64,000 nucleotides of DNA from Streptomyces sp. NBC_01716 (GTDB taxonomy: Bacteria > Actinomycetota > Actinomycetes > Streptomycetales > Streptomycetaceae). The stretch spans positions 5,084,001-5,148,000 of the forward strand of contig NZ_CP109181.1 of NCBI RefSeq assembly GCF_036248275.1. Reading direction: 5' to 3'. Of the stretch, positions 26,295 to 35,353 are shown piece by piece; the stretch's first letter is position 1; each line of letters opens with the position of its first letter. The position numbers and the translations under genes are program-made. The notes under the pieces are model-generated. The model saw nothing but the letters and a program-made list of their open reading frames with translations, ran no database searches and was not told the origin of the DNA.

Positions 26295-26415
26295 GGTGCC
26301 TGCCTTCTGCGTCAGGGGGATCGAGGAAGAGGGGGCGGAAGTGCGCCGGGCCGGTCGGTGTGCGGGACGGCGGAGCGGGGGCCGCTGGAGCGTGGGGACC
26401 GCGGGGCGCGGGGTG

Positions 26416-27210
26416 TCAGCCGCCGAATCGCTCGGTGAGCTTGCGCTCGGCCCAGCCGATGAGGGCGTACATGACCCATGCCATGAGGCAGAGCAGCCCG
26501 AGGCAGATGATCACCAGCTTGATGTCGTCGTTGTCCTGGGCCTGCTTCTCCAGGTAGCCGAGCCCTGACTGCGCTCCGATGAACTCGCCGATGACCGCTG
26601 CTGTCACCGCCTGCAGAACCCCCAGGCGCAGACCCACGGCGATGGCCGGCAGGCTGTACGGCAGGTCGATCTTGAGGGCTCTGGCGACCGGTCCGATGCG
26701 CAGCAGGCGGGCCAGGTCGTCGACGCCCTTGGGCACGGACCGTAGCCGCGTCACCATGTTGATCATGACGGGGTAGAACGACACCAGGGCCACGAGGGCG
26801 ATCTTGGAGCCGACACCGAGCCCCAGCCAGAGCACGATCAACGGGGCGATCGAGATCTTCGGGGTCACCTGCGCCATGATGACGAGGGGCATCAGCATTC
26901 GTTCGACAAGCGGCAAGCGGGTGAAGAGGATCGCCAGGACGATCCCTGCCACCGCGCCGATCAGTACACCCTGTACCACCTCGGCCAGCGTCTGCTGGAT
27001 ATGCACCGTGAGCACGTCGTCCCCGGTCAGCTGCCAGGCGTGACCGGCTACCGAGGCCGGGCTCGGCAGCTTGTAGGCCGGTGTGCCGAAAGCTGCCGTG
27101 ACCAGCCACCAGAGTGCGACACCGGCCAGCAGGGACAACGTGCCGATCAGCACCGGCCGGACGGCGTCGGCCGTCCGGCCGGGCCGAGCGGCCGTCTCAG
27201 CCGAGGTCAT
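26416..27210 (-). CDS. ABC transporter permease (SsuC/TauC type)
   Basis: 264 aa, about six membrane segments and the EAA-type coupling loop (RIGPVARALKIDLPYSLPAI) typical of the nitrate/taurine/pyrimidine-precursor importer family. The start overlaps the binding-protein stop by 14 bases. Together with the second permease, binding protein and ATPase it forms a complete importer with two different permeases. The operon context points to a pyrimidine-ring compound as substrate. Confidence 0.88.
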   Translation of the reverse strand: MTSAETAARPGRTADAVRPVLIGTLSLLAGVALWWLVTAAFGTPAYKLPSPASVAGHAWQLTGDDVLTVHIQQTLAEVVQGVLIGAVAGIVLAILFTRLPLVERMLMPLVIMAQVTPKISIAPLIVLWLGLGVGSKIALVALVSFYPVMINMVTRLRSVPKGVDDLARLLRIGPVARALKIDLPYSLPAIAVGLRLGVLQAVTAAVIGEFIGAQSGLGYLEKQAQDNDDIKLVIICLGLLCLMAWVMYALIGWAERKLTERFGG

Positions 27211-28225
27211 TCGGCTTCACCGCCAGATCACTCGCGTCGAAGGACGTGTCGAGGAGCTTGAACTGCTTCTGGGAGTCGATGGCCTGCTGCCAGCGCGCGA
27301 GGTCCGGGGAGCCCAGGCCGTTCTTCTTGGTGTTGTCCGACTGCCACAGGCTCTTGGCGAAGAGGTCCTCGACGATGGTGGTGATCTCGTTCTCCTGGCC
27401 CTTGAAGGATGAGGCGTACTTCTTCACCGACATGTCGACCGCCGCGCGCGGGTTCTTGACGGTGTACTCGATGCCGCTGTTCAGCGCCTTGTCGAACGCC
27501 TTGACCGTGTCCGGGTCGTTCTTCACCTTGTCCTCGCCGGCGATGACCACGTTGCCGAAGGAGGGCAGGTACTTGTCACTCAGGATCTGGTTCACGTCGA
27601 CCCCGGCGGACTGGAGCGCGTAGTAGCGCAGGCGCGAGAAGACGATCGCGTCGACCTGACCGTTCTTCAGCGCGTCCACGATGACGCCGGTGCCCAGGGT
27701 GCGGACCTTCACGTCGGACAGCTTCAGTCCGGCGCTCTCCAGCATTGCCTGGAGCTGGATGTAGTTCGGGCTGCCGAGGTCGGTGACGGCGACGGTCTTG
27801 CCCTTCAGGTCGGCGGGGGACTTGATGTTCGCCGAAGGCTGCGACAGTAGGGCGCCGATGCCCTGCTGGTACGTGGTGTGCACGACCTTGGTCTTGATGC
27901 CCTTGCCGTACGCGGTGACGACCGAGTCGCCGTTCGGGAAGCCGAAGTCGACGTTGCCTGATGCCACGTTCTTCACGATGTCGGAGCCCTGGGCGTAGGT
28001 GAATTCGACGTCCAGGCCCGCGTCGGCGAAGTACCCCTGCTCCTTGGCCGCGTACAGCGGGGCGTAGTACGGCACCGCGGCGCCGTCGATCTGGATGGTG
28101 ACCTTCTTGGTGCCGTCGGACGACGTCTTCGCCGACTCGGAGGAGCCAGGGCTGCAGGCGGCGAGGAGAGCGGCGGCGGCCACGGTTGCGGGGATGCCGG
28201 CCAGCTTCAGGGGCCTTCTGTTCAT
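27197..28225 (-). CDS. ABC substrate-binding lipoprotein (NMT1/THI5-like)
   Basis: 342 aa with a lipobox LLAAC near residue 24 and a Ser-rich linker. The mature part matches the SsuA/THI5/NMT1 fold: VPYYAPLYAAKEQGYFADAG, the LKGKTVAVTDLGSPN loop and a C-terminal helical region. Members bind sulfonates, thiamine pyrimidine precursors, riboflavin or pyrimidines. Given PyrD, PyrK and dihydroorotase downstream, orotate, dihydroorotate or a related ring is the best guess. Confidence 0.88.
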   Translation of the reverse strand: MNRRPLKLAGIPATVAAAALLAACSPGSSESAKTSSDGTKKVTIQIDGAAVPYYAPLYAAKEQGYFADAGLDVEFTYAQGSDIVKNVASGNVDFGFPNGDSVVTAYGKGIKTKVVHTTYQQGIGALLSQPSANIKSPADLKGKTVAVTDLGSPNYIQLQAMLESAGLKLSDVKVRTLGTGVIVDALKNGQVDAIVFSRLRYYALQSAGVDVNQILSDKYLPSFGNVVIAGEDKVKNDPDTVKAFDKALNSGIEYTVKNPRAAVDMSVKKYASSFKGQENEITTIVEDLFAKSLWQSDNTKKNGLGSPDLARWQQAIDSQKQFKLLDTSFDASDLAVKPNDLG

Positions 28226-28258
28226 GATCTTTCCTTAGGGCGAAGTGGGAGTGAGAAC

Positions 28259-29098
28259 TCAGCGGCGTCCGCGCAGGAGCCTGCGCTCGGCCAGGGAGAC
28301 AAGGCCGAAACCGAGGAGCCCGACCGCTACCGTGATGAGGACTGCGGCTATCAGCAGGGGGGTGTCACTGGATGTGTTGCCGAGCACCATGAGGTAGCCC
28401 AGGCCGCGTTCGGAGGCGAGGTACTCCGCCAGGAACGCGCCGGTCATCGCGTCGATGACGGCGATCTTGGCACCGGCCAGCAGCGCGGGCAGGGCCGCGG
28501 GGAGCTGGATCTTCCGCAGGTACTGCCACCGGGACAGGTGCAGCAGCCGGCCCAGTGAGCTGATGTCCGCGGGCACATCCTTCAGCCCGAGCATCGTGGC
28601 CATGGCCATCGGGAAGAAGACCAGCAGCAGGATGAGCGCGTACTGCGACGTCAGGCTGAGACCGAACCACAGCACCAGCAGCGGTGCGACGGCGATCTTG
28701 GGAGCCGCCTGGAGCAGCACCATGTATGGCGCGAGAATCTCCCGGACGGTGCGGGAGGCCCACAGGACCCAGCCCAGGGCGATCCCGATCAGTGATCCGC
28801 CGACGAAGCCCAGCACGATGTTGCGCAGGGTGTAGGTGAGGTGGGGCCACAGCGTGCCGTCCCGTACCAGCTTCAGCCCCGCGTCCAGCACCTCGCCGGG
28901 AGCGGGCAGCAGATAGGACGGTACGTCGGCCAGCGTGACATAGGCGCTCCAGGCGGCCAGCACGGCTGCCGCGTAGGCGAGCGGCGTCAGTACGCGTACG
29001 ACCCTGTTGGGGGCGGCGCTGTCGCGGGGGCCGGACGCGGCGGGACGCTTCACGTCCCGCTCGGGGCGGCCCCGGCGCGTGAGGGTATCCATGCTCAC
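28259..29098 (-). CDS. ABC transporter permease (SsuC/TauC type)
   Basis: 279 aa with an Arg-rich cytoplasmic N-terminus, about six membrane segments and the coupling loop HLSRWQYLRKIQLPAALPAL. The start at 29098 overlaps the ATPase stop (ATGA). It is the first of two permeases in the operon; they are clearly different proteins, so the transporter is probably a heterodimer in the membrane. Confidence 0.88.
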   Translation of the reverse strand: MSMDTLTRRGRPERDVKRPAASGPRDSAAPNRVVRVLTPLAYAAAVLAAWSAYVTLADVPSYLLPAPGEVLDAGLKLVRDGTLWPHLTYTLRNIVLGFVGGSLIGIALGWVLWASRTVREILAPYMVLLQAAPKIAVAPLLVLWFGLSLTSQYALILLLVFFPMAMATMLGLKDVPADISSLGRLLHLSRWQYLRKIQLPAALPALLAGAKIAVIDAMTGAFLAEYLASERGLGYLMVLGNTSSDTPLLIAAVLITVAVGLLGFGLVSLAERRLLRGRR

Positions 29099-29844
29099 AC
29101 CAGCTCCCGACGGAGCATGCCGGCGAACTTCGCGAATTCGGGCAGCTGCCTCGTCTCGGGGGTGCGCTCACGCCTCAGGGGGACGGTGTGCACGGCCTTG
29201 ATACGCCCCGGCCGCGCCGACATCACGGCCACGCGGTCGGCGAGGTAGGTGGCCTCCTCGACGCTGTGGGTGACGAGGACGATGGTCTTGTGGGTCGATT
29301 CCCAGATCCGCAACAGGTCGTCGTGGAGCCGGTCTCTGGTGATCGCGTCCAGCGCCCCGAAGGGTTCGTCCATGAGGAGGATCCGGGGGCTGTAGGCCAA
29401 CGCCCGTGCGATCGCGGTGCGCTGGCGCATGCCGCCGGACAGTTCCTTGGGGAACGACTCGGCGAAGTCGGTGAGACCGACCAGGTCGAGCAGCTCCGAC
29501 ACCTGATCGCGCCCCTGCTCCGAGGTGTCGCGCTGCGCCTCCAGACCCAGGGAGACGTTGCGCCTCACAGTGCGCCAGGGAAGCAGCGCGGGCTCCTGGA
29601 AGACGAAGCCGATGTCCTTGCCCGGACGCGGTGGAACGCTCCAGGTCAGGTTTCCTTCGAAGTCCGTGTCCAGGCCGGCCATCATCCTCAGCAGTGTCGA
29701 CTTGCCGCACCCCGAAGGGCCGATGAGCGCGACTATCTCGCCCTCGCCCACGTCCAGGTCGACGTCCTCCAGAGCCACCACCTTCGAGCGCTTGGCAGCG
29801 GTGTAGGTCTTGTGGACGCCTTGCACCGACAGAAGGGGGTTCAT
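29095..29844 (-). CDS. ABC transporter ATP-binding protein (SsuB/TauB type)
   Basis: The ATG at 29844 gives 249 aa; the open frame continues upstream but without ABC homology. All ATPase motifs are present: Walker A GPSGCGKST, Q-loop VFQEPALLPW, signature LSGGMRQR, Walker B ILLMDEPFGALD and the H-loop VTHS. It is the first gene of the ten-gene pyrimidine operon, facing the divergent nucleoside phosphorylase gene. Confidence 0.92.
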   Translation of the reverse strand: MNPLLSVQGVHKTYTAAKRSKVVALEDVDLDVGEGEIVALIGPSGCGKSTLLRMMAGLDTDFEGNLTWSVPPRPGKDIGFVFQEPALLPWRTVRRNVSLGLEAQRDTSEQGRDQVSELLDLVGLTDFAESFPKELSGGMRQRTAIARALAYSPRILLMDEPFGALDAITRDRLHDDLLRIWESTHKTIVLVTHSVEEATYLADRVAVMSARPGRIKAVHTVPLRRERTPETRQLPEFAKFAGMLRRELV

Positions 29845-30256
29845 GCGGACCCCACTCCCGAAGTCGCGCGTCCCGGGCCCGGGACGCCCGCGCCGCGGTG
29901 ACACCCGTCATCGGTGTGTATGGAGCGGTGTGGCATGAAGATCTCCTCAATGGTCACGGTGGCTCGGTGTCCGTACGGAGCCCAGCGGGATCGTTCCGGA
30001 CGACCGGCACACCATCGCACCGCAACTTCCGTATCTGGAAAATGGATTTCCAAAGCGTTGGTCAGAGGTTGGGCTCTTTCTCGGCCACAGTCAAGACCTA
30101 GATCTGGTCGGCAATTCGGTGTATACCGTGATGCGGGTTCGGTTTTTCGCAGCGCAGGGGGCTGTGCGACCACAACCCGGACGGTGAGAAGTTACGCCCC
30201 CGTCACGCACTTTTTCCACCTGTGGAACCCAAGGACTCATACGGAGGTTGTCGCCG
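29845..30256. promoter_or_regulatory. Divergent regulatory region of the pyrimidine locus
   Basis: This 412-bp gap separates the ABC/pyrimidine operon (minus) from the nucleoside phosphorylase (plus). It is visibly less GC-rich than the genes and contains the palindrome at 30036-30052. No gene is supported here. A GGAGG at 30243-30247 sets the start of the phosphorylase. Confidence 0.65.
30036..30052. promoter_or_regulatory. Putative IclR-family operator
   Basis: The palindrome TGGAAA-N5-TTTCCA is perfect in both arms. The Escherichia coli IclR site is TGGAAA-N3-TTTCCA, so the arms match and only the spacing differs. An IclR-type gene lies 1.1 kb away at the end of the divergent unit and is the likely ligand-controlled regulator of both promoters. 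Confidence 0.6.
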
Positions 30257-31066
30257 ATGGCAAGAAGCGCGCAGGATCCATGGCGCAGGGGGGCACCGCC
30301 CCATCTCCCGGTCGGCGCCGCCGAAGCCCTCCCACCGGTCTGTCTGCTCCCGGGAGACCCCGCGCGAGTCGACCTGGCCGCCGAGGTGCTCGACGACTTC
30401 CACATCCTCGGCCAGAACCGGGAGTTCAGGATCGGTACCGGCCGCGCACCCGGCGGCCGGCGAATCGCGGTCTGCTCGACCGGCATCGGAGGTCCCTCCA
30501 CCGAGATCGCCGTCGTCGAACTCGCCCGGCTCGGAGTCAGGACCGTGCTGCGCACCGGCGGCATGGGCGCCCTGACCGGCCGCATCGCCCCGGGCACCGT
30601 CTGCGCGGCCACCCGAGCGGTGCCGGGCAGCGGCGCCGCCTCGCACTATCCCGCCGACCCGGCCGGACCAGCGGCCCATCCGGCCGTCCTGACCGCCCTC
30701 CGGCGTGCGGCACGCGACCTGGACGTACCGCTCACCGAGATCACCGTCGCCACGGTCGACTCGTACTACCTCGGGCAGGGACGACCGCTTCCCGGACACG
30801 AGGAACGCGCGGCCGCGAGGATGGGCGTCCTGCGCGGACTGGGCGTCGACGGACTGGAGATGGAGACCGAGACGGTGCTGGCGGTGGCCGGCGCCCTCGG
30901 CGTACGAGCGGGCGCCGTTCTGGTCGCGCACGCCAACCGCGCCACCGACGACTGGCTTGAGGACTACCGTCCCGCCCAACTCGCCATGCTGCGGGTGGCG
31001 GTTCGCGCCGCGGCGCTACTCTCGGACGACGACGATCCCCAGGCGGGCACTGCGGTCACGACCTGA
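30257..31066 (+). CDS. Nucleoside phosphorylase (uridine phosphorylase type)
   Basis: The ATG at 30257 follows GGAGG by 9 bases (269 aa). PNP/UDP-1 family motifs: LLPGDPARV, STGIGGPSTEIAVVEL, RTGGMGAL and the ribose-binding DGLEMETETV. The enzyme should split a nucleoside with phosphate into base and ribose-1-phosphate. The length and the GLEMETE motif favour the uridine phosphorylase branch, which fits the pyrimidine theme of the divergent operon. Confidence 0.85.
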   Translation: MARSAQDPWRRGAPPHLPVGAAEALPPVCLLPGDPARVDLAAEVLDDFHILGQNREFRIGTGRAPGGRRIAVCSTGIGGPSTEIAVVELARLGVRTVLRTGGMGALTGRIAPGTVCAATRAVPGSGAASHYPADPAGPAAHPAVLTALRRAARDLDVPLTEITVATVDSYYLGQGRPLPGHEERAAARMGVLRGLGVDGLEMETETVLAVAGALGVRAGAVLVAHANRATDDWLEDYRPAQLAMLRVAVRAAALLSDDDDPQAGTAVTT

Positions 31067-31143
31067 ACAGCGTTGACAGCACATCAGTACGATCCCCCTG
31101 TCCCCGCCCGGCAGTCCTTTGGCCTCAACGAACGGACAGACCG

Positions 31144-31947
31144 CTGAGTACCGACAGTTACACCAGAACGCTGCGCGTCCTGCGAGTCATCGCGGCCCAC
31201 GTGCGCGGTATGTCGTTGCAACAGCTGCATGAAGAGCTGGGCATCCCGATAGGCAGCCTGCACCGGGTGATGGCCGCGCTCGTCGAAGAACGCTACGTCA
31301 CCCGCTCCCCCAGCAACCGCCGCTACTTCCTCGGACCGGCCTTCACCGAGCTGTCCACGATGGCCATCGCCTCCCAGGGCAGGGCGGTCAGCCCGCCGCG
31401 CCCCATGCAAGACGCCGCCAGGGAAAGCGGCGAGACCGTATTCCTCACCGAACTGACCGGCACCCGCCTGCTCTGCGTGGCCCTGGTCGAGGGCGTGCAC
31501 CCGCTCCGCCTGTTCGTCCGGGTGGGCCAGGTCATGCCACCGCACGCGGCAGCCTCGGCACGCAGCATCCTCGCGTACCAGACACCCGAGACCGTCGCCA
31601 TGGTGCTGCGTGCACAGGAGTTGACGGCCTACACCGCAGACACCCCGCACACGGAGGAGCATGTGACCGCCCATCTCGTCCAGGTGCGGATGCAGGGTTT
31701 CGACGTGTGCGAGAACGAACTGGACGACGACGTCTGGGCAGTGTCCGCCCCCGTGTTCGGGTCCACCGGCCAGACCACGTCCAGCATCACCCTCGCTGCC
31801 GCGGGCCAGCGAATGCGGGACCCACTGGCCCGCACCCGCGCCACCGAGACCGCCCTGCGGGCCGCCCGCGCGCTCTCGATGGAACAGGGCTACGCCGGCG
31901 CTGCCTCCCCCGCCCGATATCGCGCCTCACCCGAACCCGCCGGATAG
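31144..31947 (+). CDS. IclR-family transcriptional regulator
   Basis: The IclR winged HTH begins upstream of the first standard start codon: TRTLRVLRVIAAH precedes the GTG at 31201, and the frame back to the preceding gene has no ATG, GTG or TTG. I therefore place the start at CTG 31144 (267 aa); GTG 31201 would cut off the first helix of the domain. The HTH (SLQQLHEELGIPIGSLHRVM) is followed by the effector domain with PPHAAASARSILA and a C-terminal FxSTGQ loop. It probably controls the pyrimidine locus through the palindrome at 30036. Confidence 0.8.
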   Translation: MSTDSYTRTLRVLRVIAAHVRGMSLQQLHEELGIPIGSLHRVMAALVEERYVTRSPSNRRYFLGPAFTELSTMAIASQGRAVSPPRPMQDAARESGETVFLTELTGTRLLCVALVEGVHPLRLFVRVGQVMPPHAAASARSILAYQTPETVAMVLRAQELTAYTADTPHTEEHVTAHLVQVRMQGFDVCENELDDDVWAVSAPVFGSTGQTTSSITLAAAGQRMRDPLARTRATETALRAARALSMEQGYAGAASPARYRASPEPAG

Positions 31948-32153
31948 CACCGGCAACCACCCTTCGCGGCGGGGGCAGACCGCCGGAGCTGATCCTGGCG
32001 ATATCGCCATCTGCTCCTGGTGTGGACCGCACAGGCGCGAGGACGCCTTTCGCTTTCGCCTGCCGCTGATCTTCGCGTAACCCACCGTGCCGGTATACCT
32101 GATCTGGCACAAAATGGGCACATGGATCTCCATATGTCTGGTGGCGGGCTTCA

Positions 32154-34916
32154 ATGACCCTCGCCGGGGTCATTCGGCGAATGATTCCGCGCACTGTCGC
32201 CGGTCAGATGTTCGCCCTGCTTGTAGTGATGGTCCTGCTCCTGGGTGCGGGCGCGGTGTCGGCGCTGGTGGTGCAGGCGGGCAGAAACGCCGAGGACAAG
32301 GCCCGGGTCCGGGCGGTGGCCGTCGCTGGGACCTTCGCGCGCTCGCCAGGTGTGCTCGCCGCGCTGGAATCCCCCGATCCGAGCGCGACGCTGCAGCCGA
32401 TCGCCGAGGCGACCCGGCGTGAGACCGGTGTCAACTACATCGTTGTGACGAACACGAAGGGAATCCGCTACACCCACCCCAACCCGGCGGAGATCTCGAA
32501 ACGCATTATGGGCCCGCTCTATCCGGCTACGGCGGGAAAGGCGTTCACGGACAGGGTCCCGGGTCGGACGTTGTCGTCCCCGTCGATCCGCGCGGTGGCC
32601 CCCGTGTTCGACACAAAGGGTTCGGTGGTGGCCCTCGTCAACGCGGGGGTGACGATCGCGAACACCTCGGGTGAGGTCAACCGGCAGCTGCCGGTGCTCC
32701 TTGGTGGCGGCGCGGGTGTGCTCGCACTGGCGACCGGGGGAGTGGCCCTGGTGAGCAGACGGCTGCGACGTCAGACCCGCGGGCTTGAGCCGGCAGAGAT
32801 CACCCGGATGTACGAGCACCATGACGCCGTTTTGCACGCCGTCCGGGAGGGCGTTCTCATCGTTGCCGACGACGGCCGACTGCTGCTGGTCAACGACGAG
32901 GCACACCGCTTGCTCGACCTGCCCCCCGACGAGCCGCTGCGCGACATCACCGATCTCGGGCTCGACGAGGCCCTCACCCGGCTCCTCGCCGAAGGACGCG
33001 TGGCCACCGACGAGGTCCACCAGGCGGCAGGCCGCTTCCTGGCCGTCAACCAGCAGCCCACGCGCTCGGACGGGCGCGCGCTGGGCAGCGTCGCCACGCT
33101 CCGGGACACCACCGAACTGCGTGCTCTGGTCGGCCAGGCCACCGAGGCCCGCGAAACCCTCGCCCTCCTCTACGACGCCAGCGTGAGCATCGGCAACACG
33201 CTCGATCTGACCCGGACCGCCGAAGAGCTCGCTCAGGCAGCCCTTCCGCGGTTCGCCGACTTCGCCACCGTGGACCTGTTCGATTCAGTACTGCAAGGGG
33301 CGGACCCGGCGCGCGAGAGGGACGAGCTGCGTCGGGCGGCCGCGTCCGGGGCGCACGGACAGCGTGCCTTGTTCCAGGCCGGCGAACTCGTCAGCTTCCA
33401 CCCCGACTCACCGCAGGCCCGGAGCCTGGCGGACGGGAGGCCGGCGCTCGAACCGGATCTGGTCGAAGCGTTCCGGAGGAAGGGCCAAGACCCCGCACAC
33501 GCCGAGTGGCTCCGGGCACATGGGATGCGCTCGCTGATCACCGTTCCGCTGCGCGCCGGGGGCGCGATCCTGGGCGTGACGAGCTTCTACCGTGGCGAAC
33601 GGCTCGCCACCTTCGACGAGGAGGACGTGTCCACCGCCGAGGAACTGGTGGGACGCGCCGCGGTCTGCATCGACAACGCCCGGCGCTACGCCCGCGAACA
33701 CACCATGGCCGTATCCCTGCAACGCAGCCTGCTCCCGGGGGACCTGCCTGAGCAGAACGCGGTCGACGCCGCGTACCGGTACGTCCCGGCGCGGTCGGAG
33801 GTGGGAGGCGACTGGTTCGACGTCATCCCTCTGTCCGGTGCCCGCGTCGCCCTCGTCGTCGGGGATGTCGTCGGCCACGGGCTGCACGCCGCCGCCACCA
33901 TGGGCCTCCTGCGCACCGCCGTCTTCAACTTCTCGGCGCTCGACCTGGCGCCCGACGAACTCCTCATCCACCTCGACGAACTCGTCGCCCGCCTTGACCA
34001 GGAAGAGAACCACCGCGTCCGGGAGCGGGGAGCGGCATCGACCGGCGGTACGGGGGTCATTGGGGCCACCTGCCTCTACGCGATCTACGACCCGGTCTCC
34101 CGACGCTGCACCCTGGCCCGCGCCGGCCACCCGGGGCCCGCGATCGTCCGCCCCGACGGAACCGTCGACTTCCCCGACGTGCCGGGAGGACCGCCGCTCG
34201 GTCTTGGCGGTTTCCCCTTCGAGGTCATCGACATCGACGTCGCAGAAAACAGCGAGATCGTTCTCTACACCGACGGCCTCATCGAGAGCCGTCGGCAGGA
34301 CATCGATATCGGGCTGGAGCGGCTGAGGCAGGCACTCGCCCATCCCGGCCGCTCCCCGGAGCGGACCTGTGACGCGGTACTTGACGCGCTTCTGCCCACC
34401 GATGGGGCCGATGTGAGTGACGATGTCGCCCTGCTCGTCGCCCGCACTCGCGCCCTGGACGCCGAGCACTTCGTCACCTGGGACGTACCCGCTGATCCCG
34501 CCGCGGTCGCGGACACCCGCGCCGGCGTTACGAGGACGCTCTCCACCTGGGGAATGGACGAGGTCGCCTTTACAACCGAACTGATCGTCAGCGAGCTCGT
34601 CACCAACGCCATTCGCCACGCGATCGCCCCCATTCATCTGCGCCTGGTGCGAGACCGCGCGCTCATCTGCGAAGTCTCCGACGGCAGCAGCACTGCCCCC
34701 CATCTGCGCCGTTCCACGGCCGGGGATGAGGGCGGACGCGGTCTCTTCCTCGTGGCCCAGCTCACCGAGCACTGGGGCACGCGCTACACATCGCGCGGAA
34801 AGACGATCTGGGCCGAACAGGTCCTGCCATCAGCCGAGCCCCCTGAGCCCGCGGGCCCCATTGACCCCACCCATCCCGGTGAACCCACCGAGCCCAACCA
34901 GCTCGCCTCTCGGTGA
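32154..34916 (+). CDS. Membrane sensor serine phosphatase: Cache-PAS-GAF-SpoIIE-HATPase
   Basis: A 920-residue multidomain protein. Order: membrane segment (about 17-39), extracellular Cache/CitA-like sensor (40-178, with GVNYIVVTNTKGIRYTHPN), second membrane segment (about 180-202), PAS (about 215-330), GAF (about 345-510), PP2C/SpoIIE phosphatase (about 530-730, with GGDWFDVIPL and VGDVVGHGLHAA metal Asps) and an anti-sigma-type HATPase (about 770-890, ELVTNAIRHA and GGRGLFLV). It likely switches an anti-anti-sigma factor in answer to an external ligand; the kinase domain could give both directions of control. No sigma factor or STAS gene is adjacent. Confidence 0.9.
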   Translation: MTLAGVIRRMIPRTVAGQMFALLVVMVLLLGAGAVSALVVQAGRNAEDKARVRAVAVAGTFARSPGVLAALESPDPSATLQPIAEATRRETGVNYIVVTNTKGIRYTHPNPAEISKRIMGPLYPATAGKAFTDRVPGRTLSSPSIRAVAPVFDTKGSVVALVNAGVTIANTSGEVNRQLPVLLGGGAGVLALATGGVALVSRRLRRQTRGLEPAEITRMYEHHDAVLHAVREGVLIVADDGRLLLVNDEAHRLLDLPPDEPLRDITDLGLDEALTRLLAEGRVATDEVHQAAGRFLAVNQQPTRSDGRALGSVATLRDTTELRALVGQATEARETLALLYDASVSIGNTLDLTRTAEELAQAALPRFADFATVDLFDSVLQGADPARERDELRRAAASGAHGQRALFQAGELVSFHPDSPQARSLADGRPALEPDLVEAFRRKGQDPAHAEWLRAHGMRSLITVPLRAGGAILGVTSFYRGERLATFDEEDVSTAEELVGRAAVCIDNARRYAREHTMAVSLQRSLLPGDLPEQNAVDAAYRYVPARSEVGGDWFDVIPLSGARVALVVGDVVGHGLHAAATMGLLRTAVFNFSALDLAPDELLIHLDELVARLDQEENHRVRERGAASTGGTGVIGATCLYAIYDPVSRRCTLARAGHPGPAIVRPDGTVDFPDVPGGPPLGLGGFPFEVIDIDVAENSEIVLYTDGLIESRRQDIDIGLERLRQALAHPGRSPERTCDAVLDALLPTDGADVSDDVALLVARTRALDAEHFVTWDVPADPAAVADTRAGVTRTLSTWGMDEVAFTTELIVSELVTNAIRHAIAPIHLRLVRDRALICEVSDGSSTAPHLRRSTAGDEGGRGLFLVAQLTEHWGTRYTSRGKTIWAEQVLPSAEPPEPAGPIDPTHPGEPTEPNQLASR

Positions 34917-35353
34917 CAACCGCTCGCACGAAAAAGGTCCGCGCCCGAGTCGAGTACGTCTTCGCCCGACTGCGCCACCTCAACCTCGCCGGATGGACGA
35001 CAGGTTCCAACGACAGTCGGCCACCCACTACCGTTGCTCAACATGTCCCAGCGGAGTTGGTCCGGGGTCTACGCGTGACCAGCAACCGGACCTGGCCGAT
35101 CACCCAACCTGCTGTGGCAGCTTGGTGACAACCTCGCAGTCCGGTTGTCCTGGGCGGGACAGAACGCGGATGCGCTACTGCGCAAAGGACGGGCTGCCCG
35201 CCCTCGCTCCGCATCTTCCGCTGCTGGTTCCAGACCTGCAGCGCCTCGGTGAGCCCTCCGTGCGGCGGTGGCCTGGCCCGCGTGGGGTGGACCACCAGTC
35301 CCTGTGACGGCGATATGCCGCCATTCCTGTTGGCATCGCGGTCGTACCCGTCC
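34917..35353. other. 437-bp region with a transposase remnant
   Basis: Just after the phosphatase stop the plus strand encodes KKVRARVEYVFARLRHLNL (about 34925-34990), which resembles the C-terminal RARVEHVFARMK stretch of IS5-type transposases. The reading then decays. Nothing else in the region looks like a gene. Confidence 0.4.
34919..34996 (+). pseudogene. Fragment of an IS5-type transposase
   Basis: About 25 codons resembling the region near the catalytic Glu of IS5-type transposases. No inverted repeats or further transposase sequence were seen. It marks an old insertion or deletion event beside the phosphatase gene. Confidence 0.35.

Noticed and set aside
24451..26438. Long plus-strand frames across the PRTase-like and PyrD genes
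   Set aside because: They oppose a gene string with four-base overlaps and conserved motifs; their own residues are low complexity.
26295..29844. A TPP riboswitch before the NMT1/THI5-like transporter
   Set aside because: No THI-box-like sequence was seen, and the gene neighbours are pyrimidine-ring enzymes, not thiamine genes.
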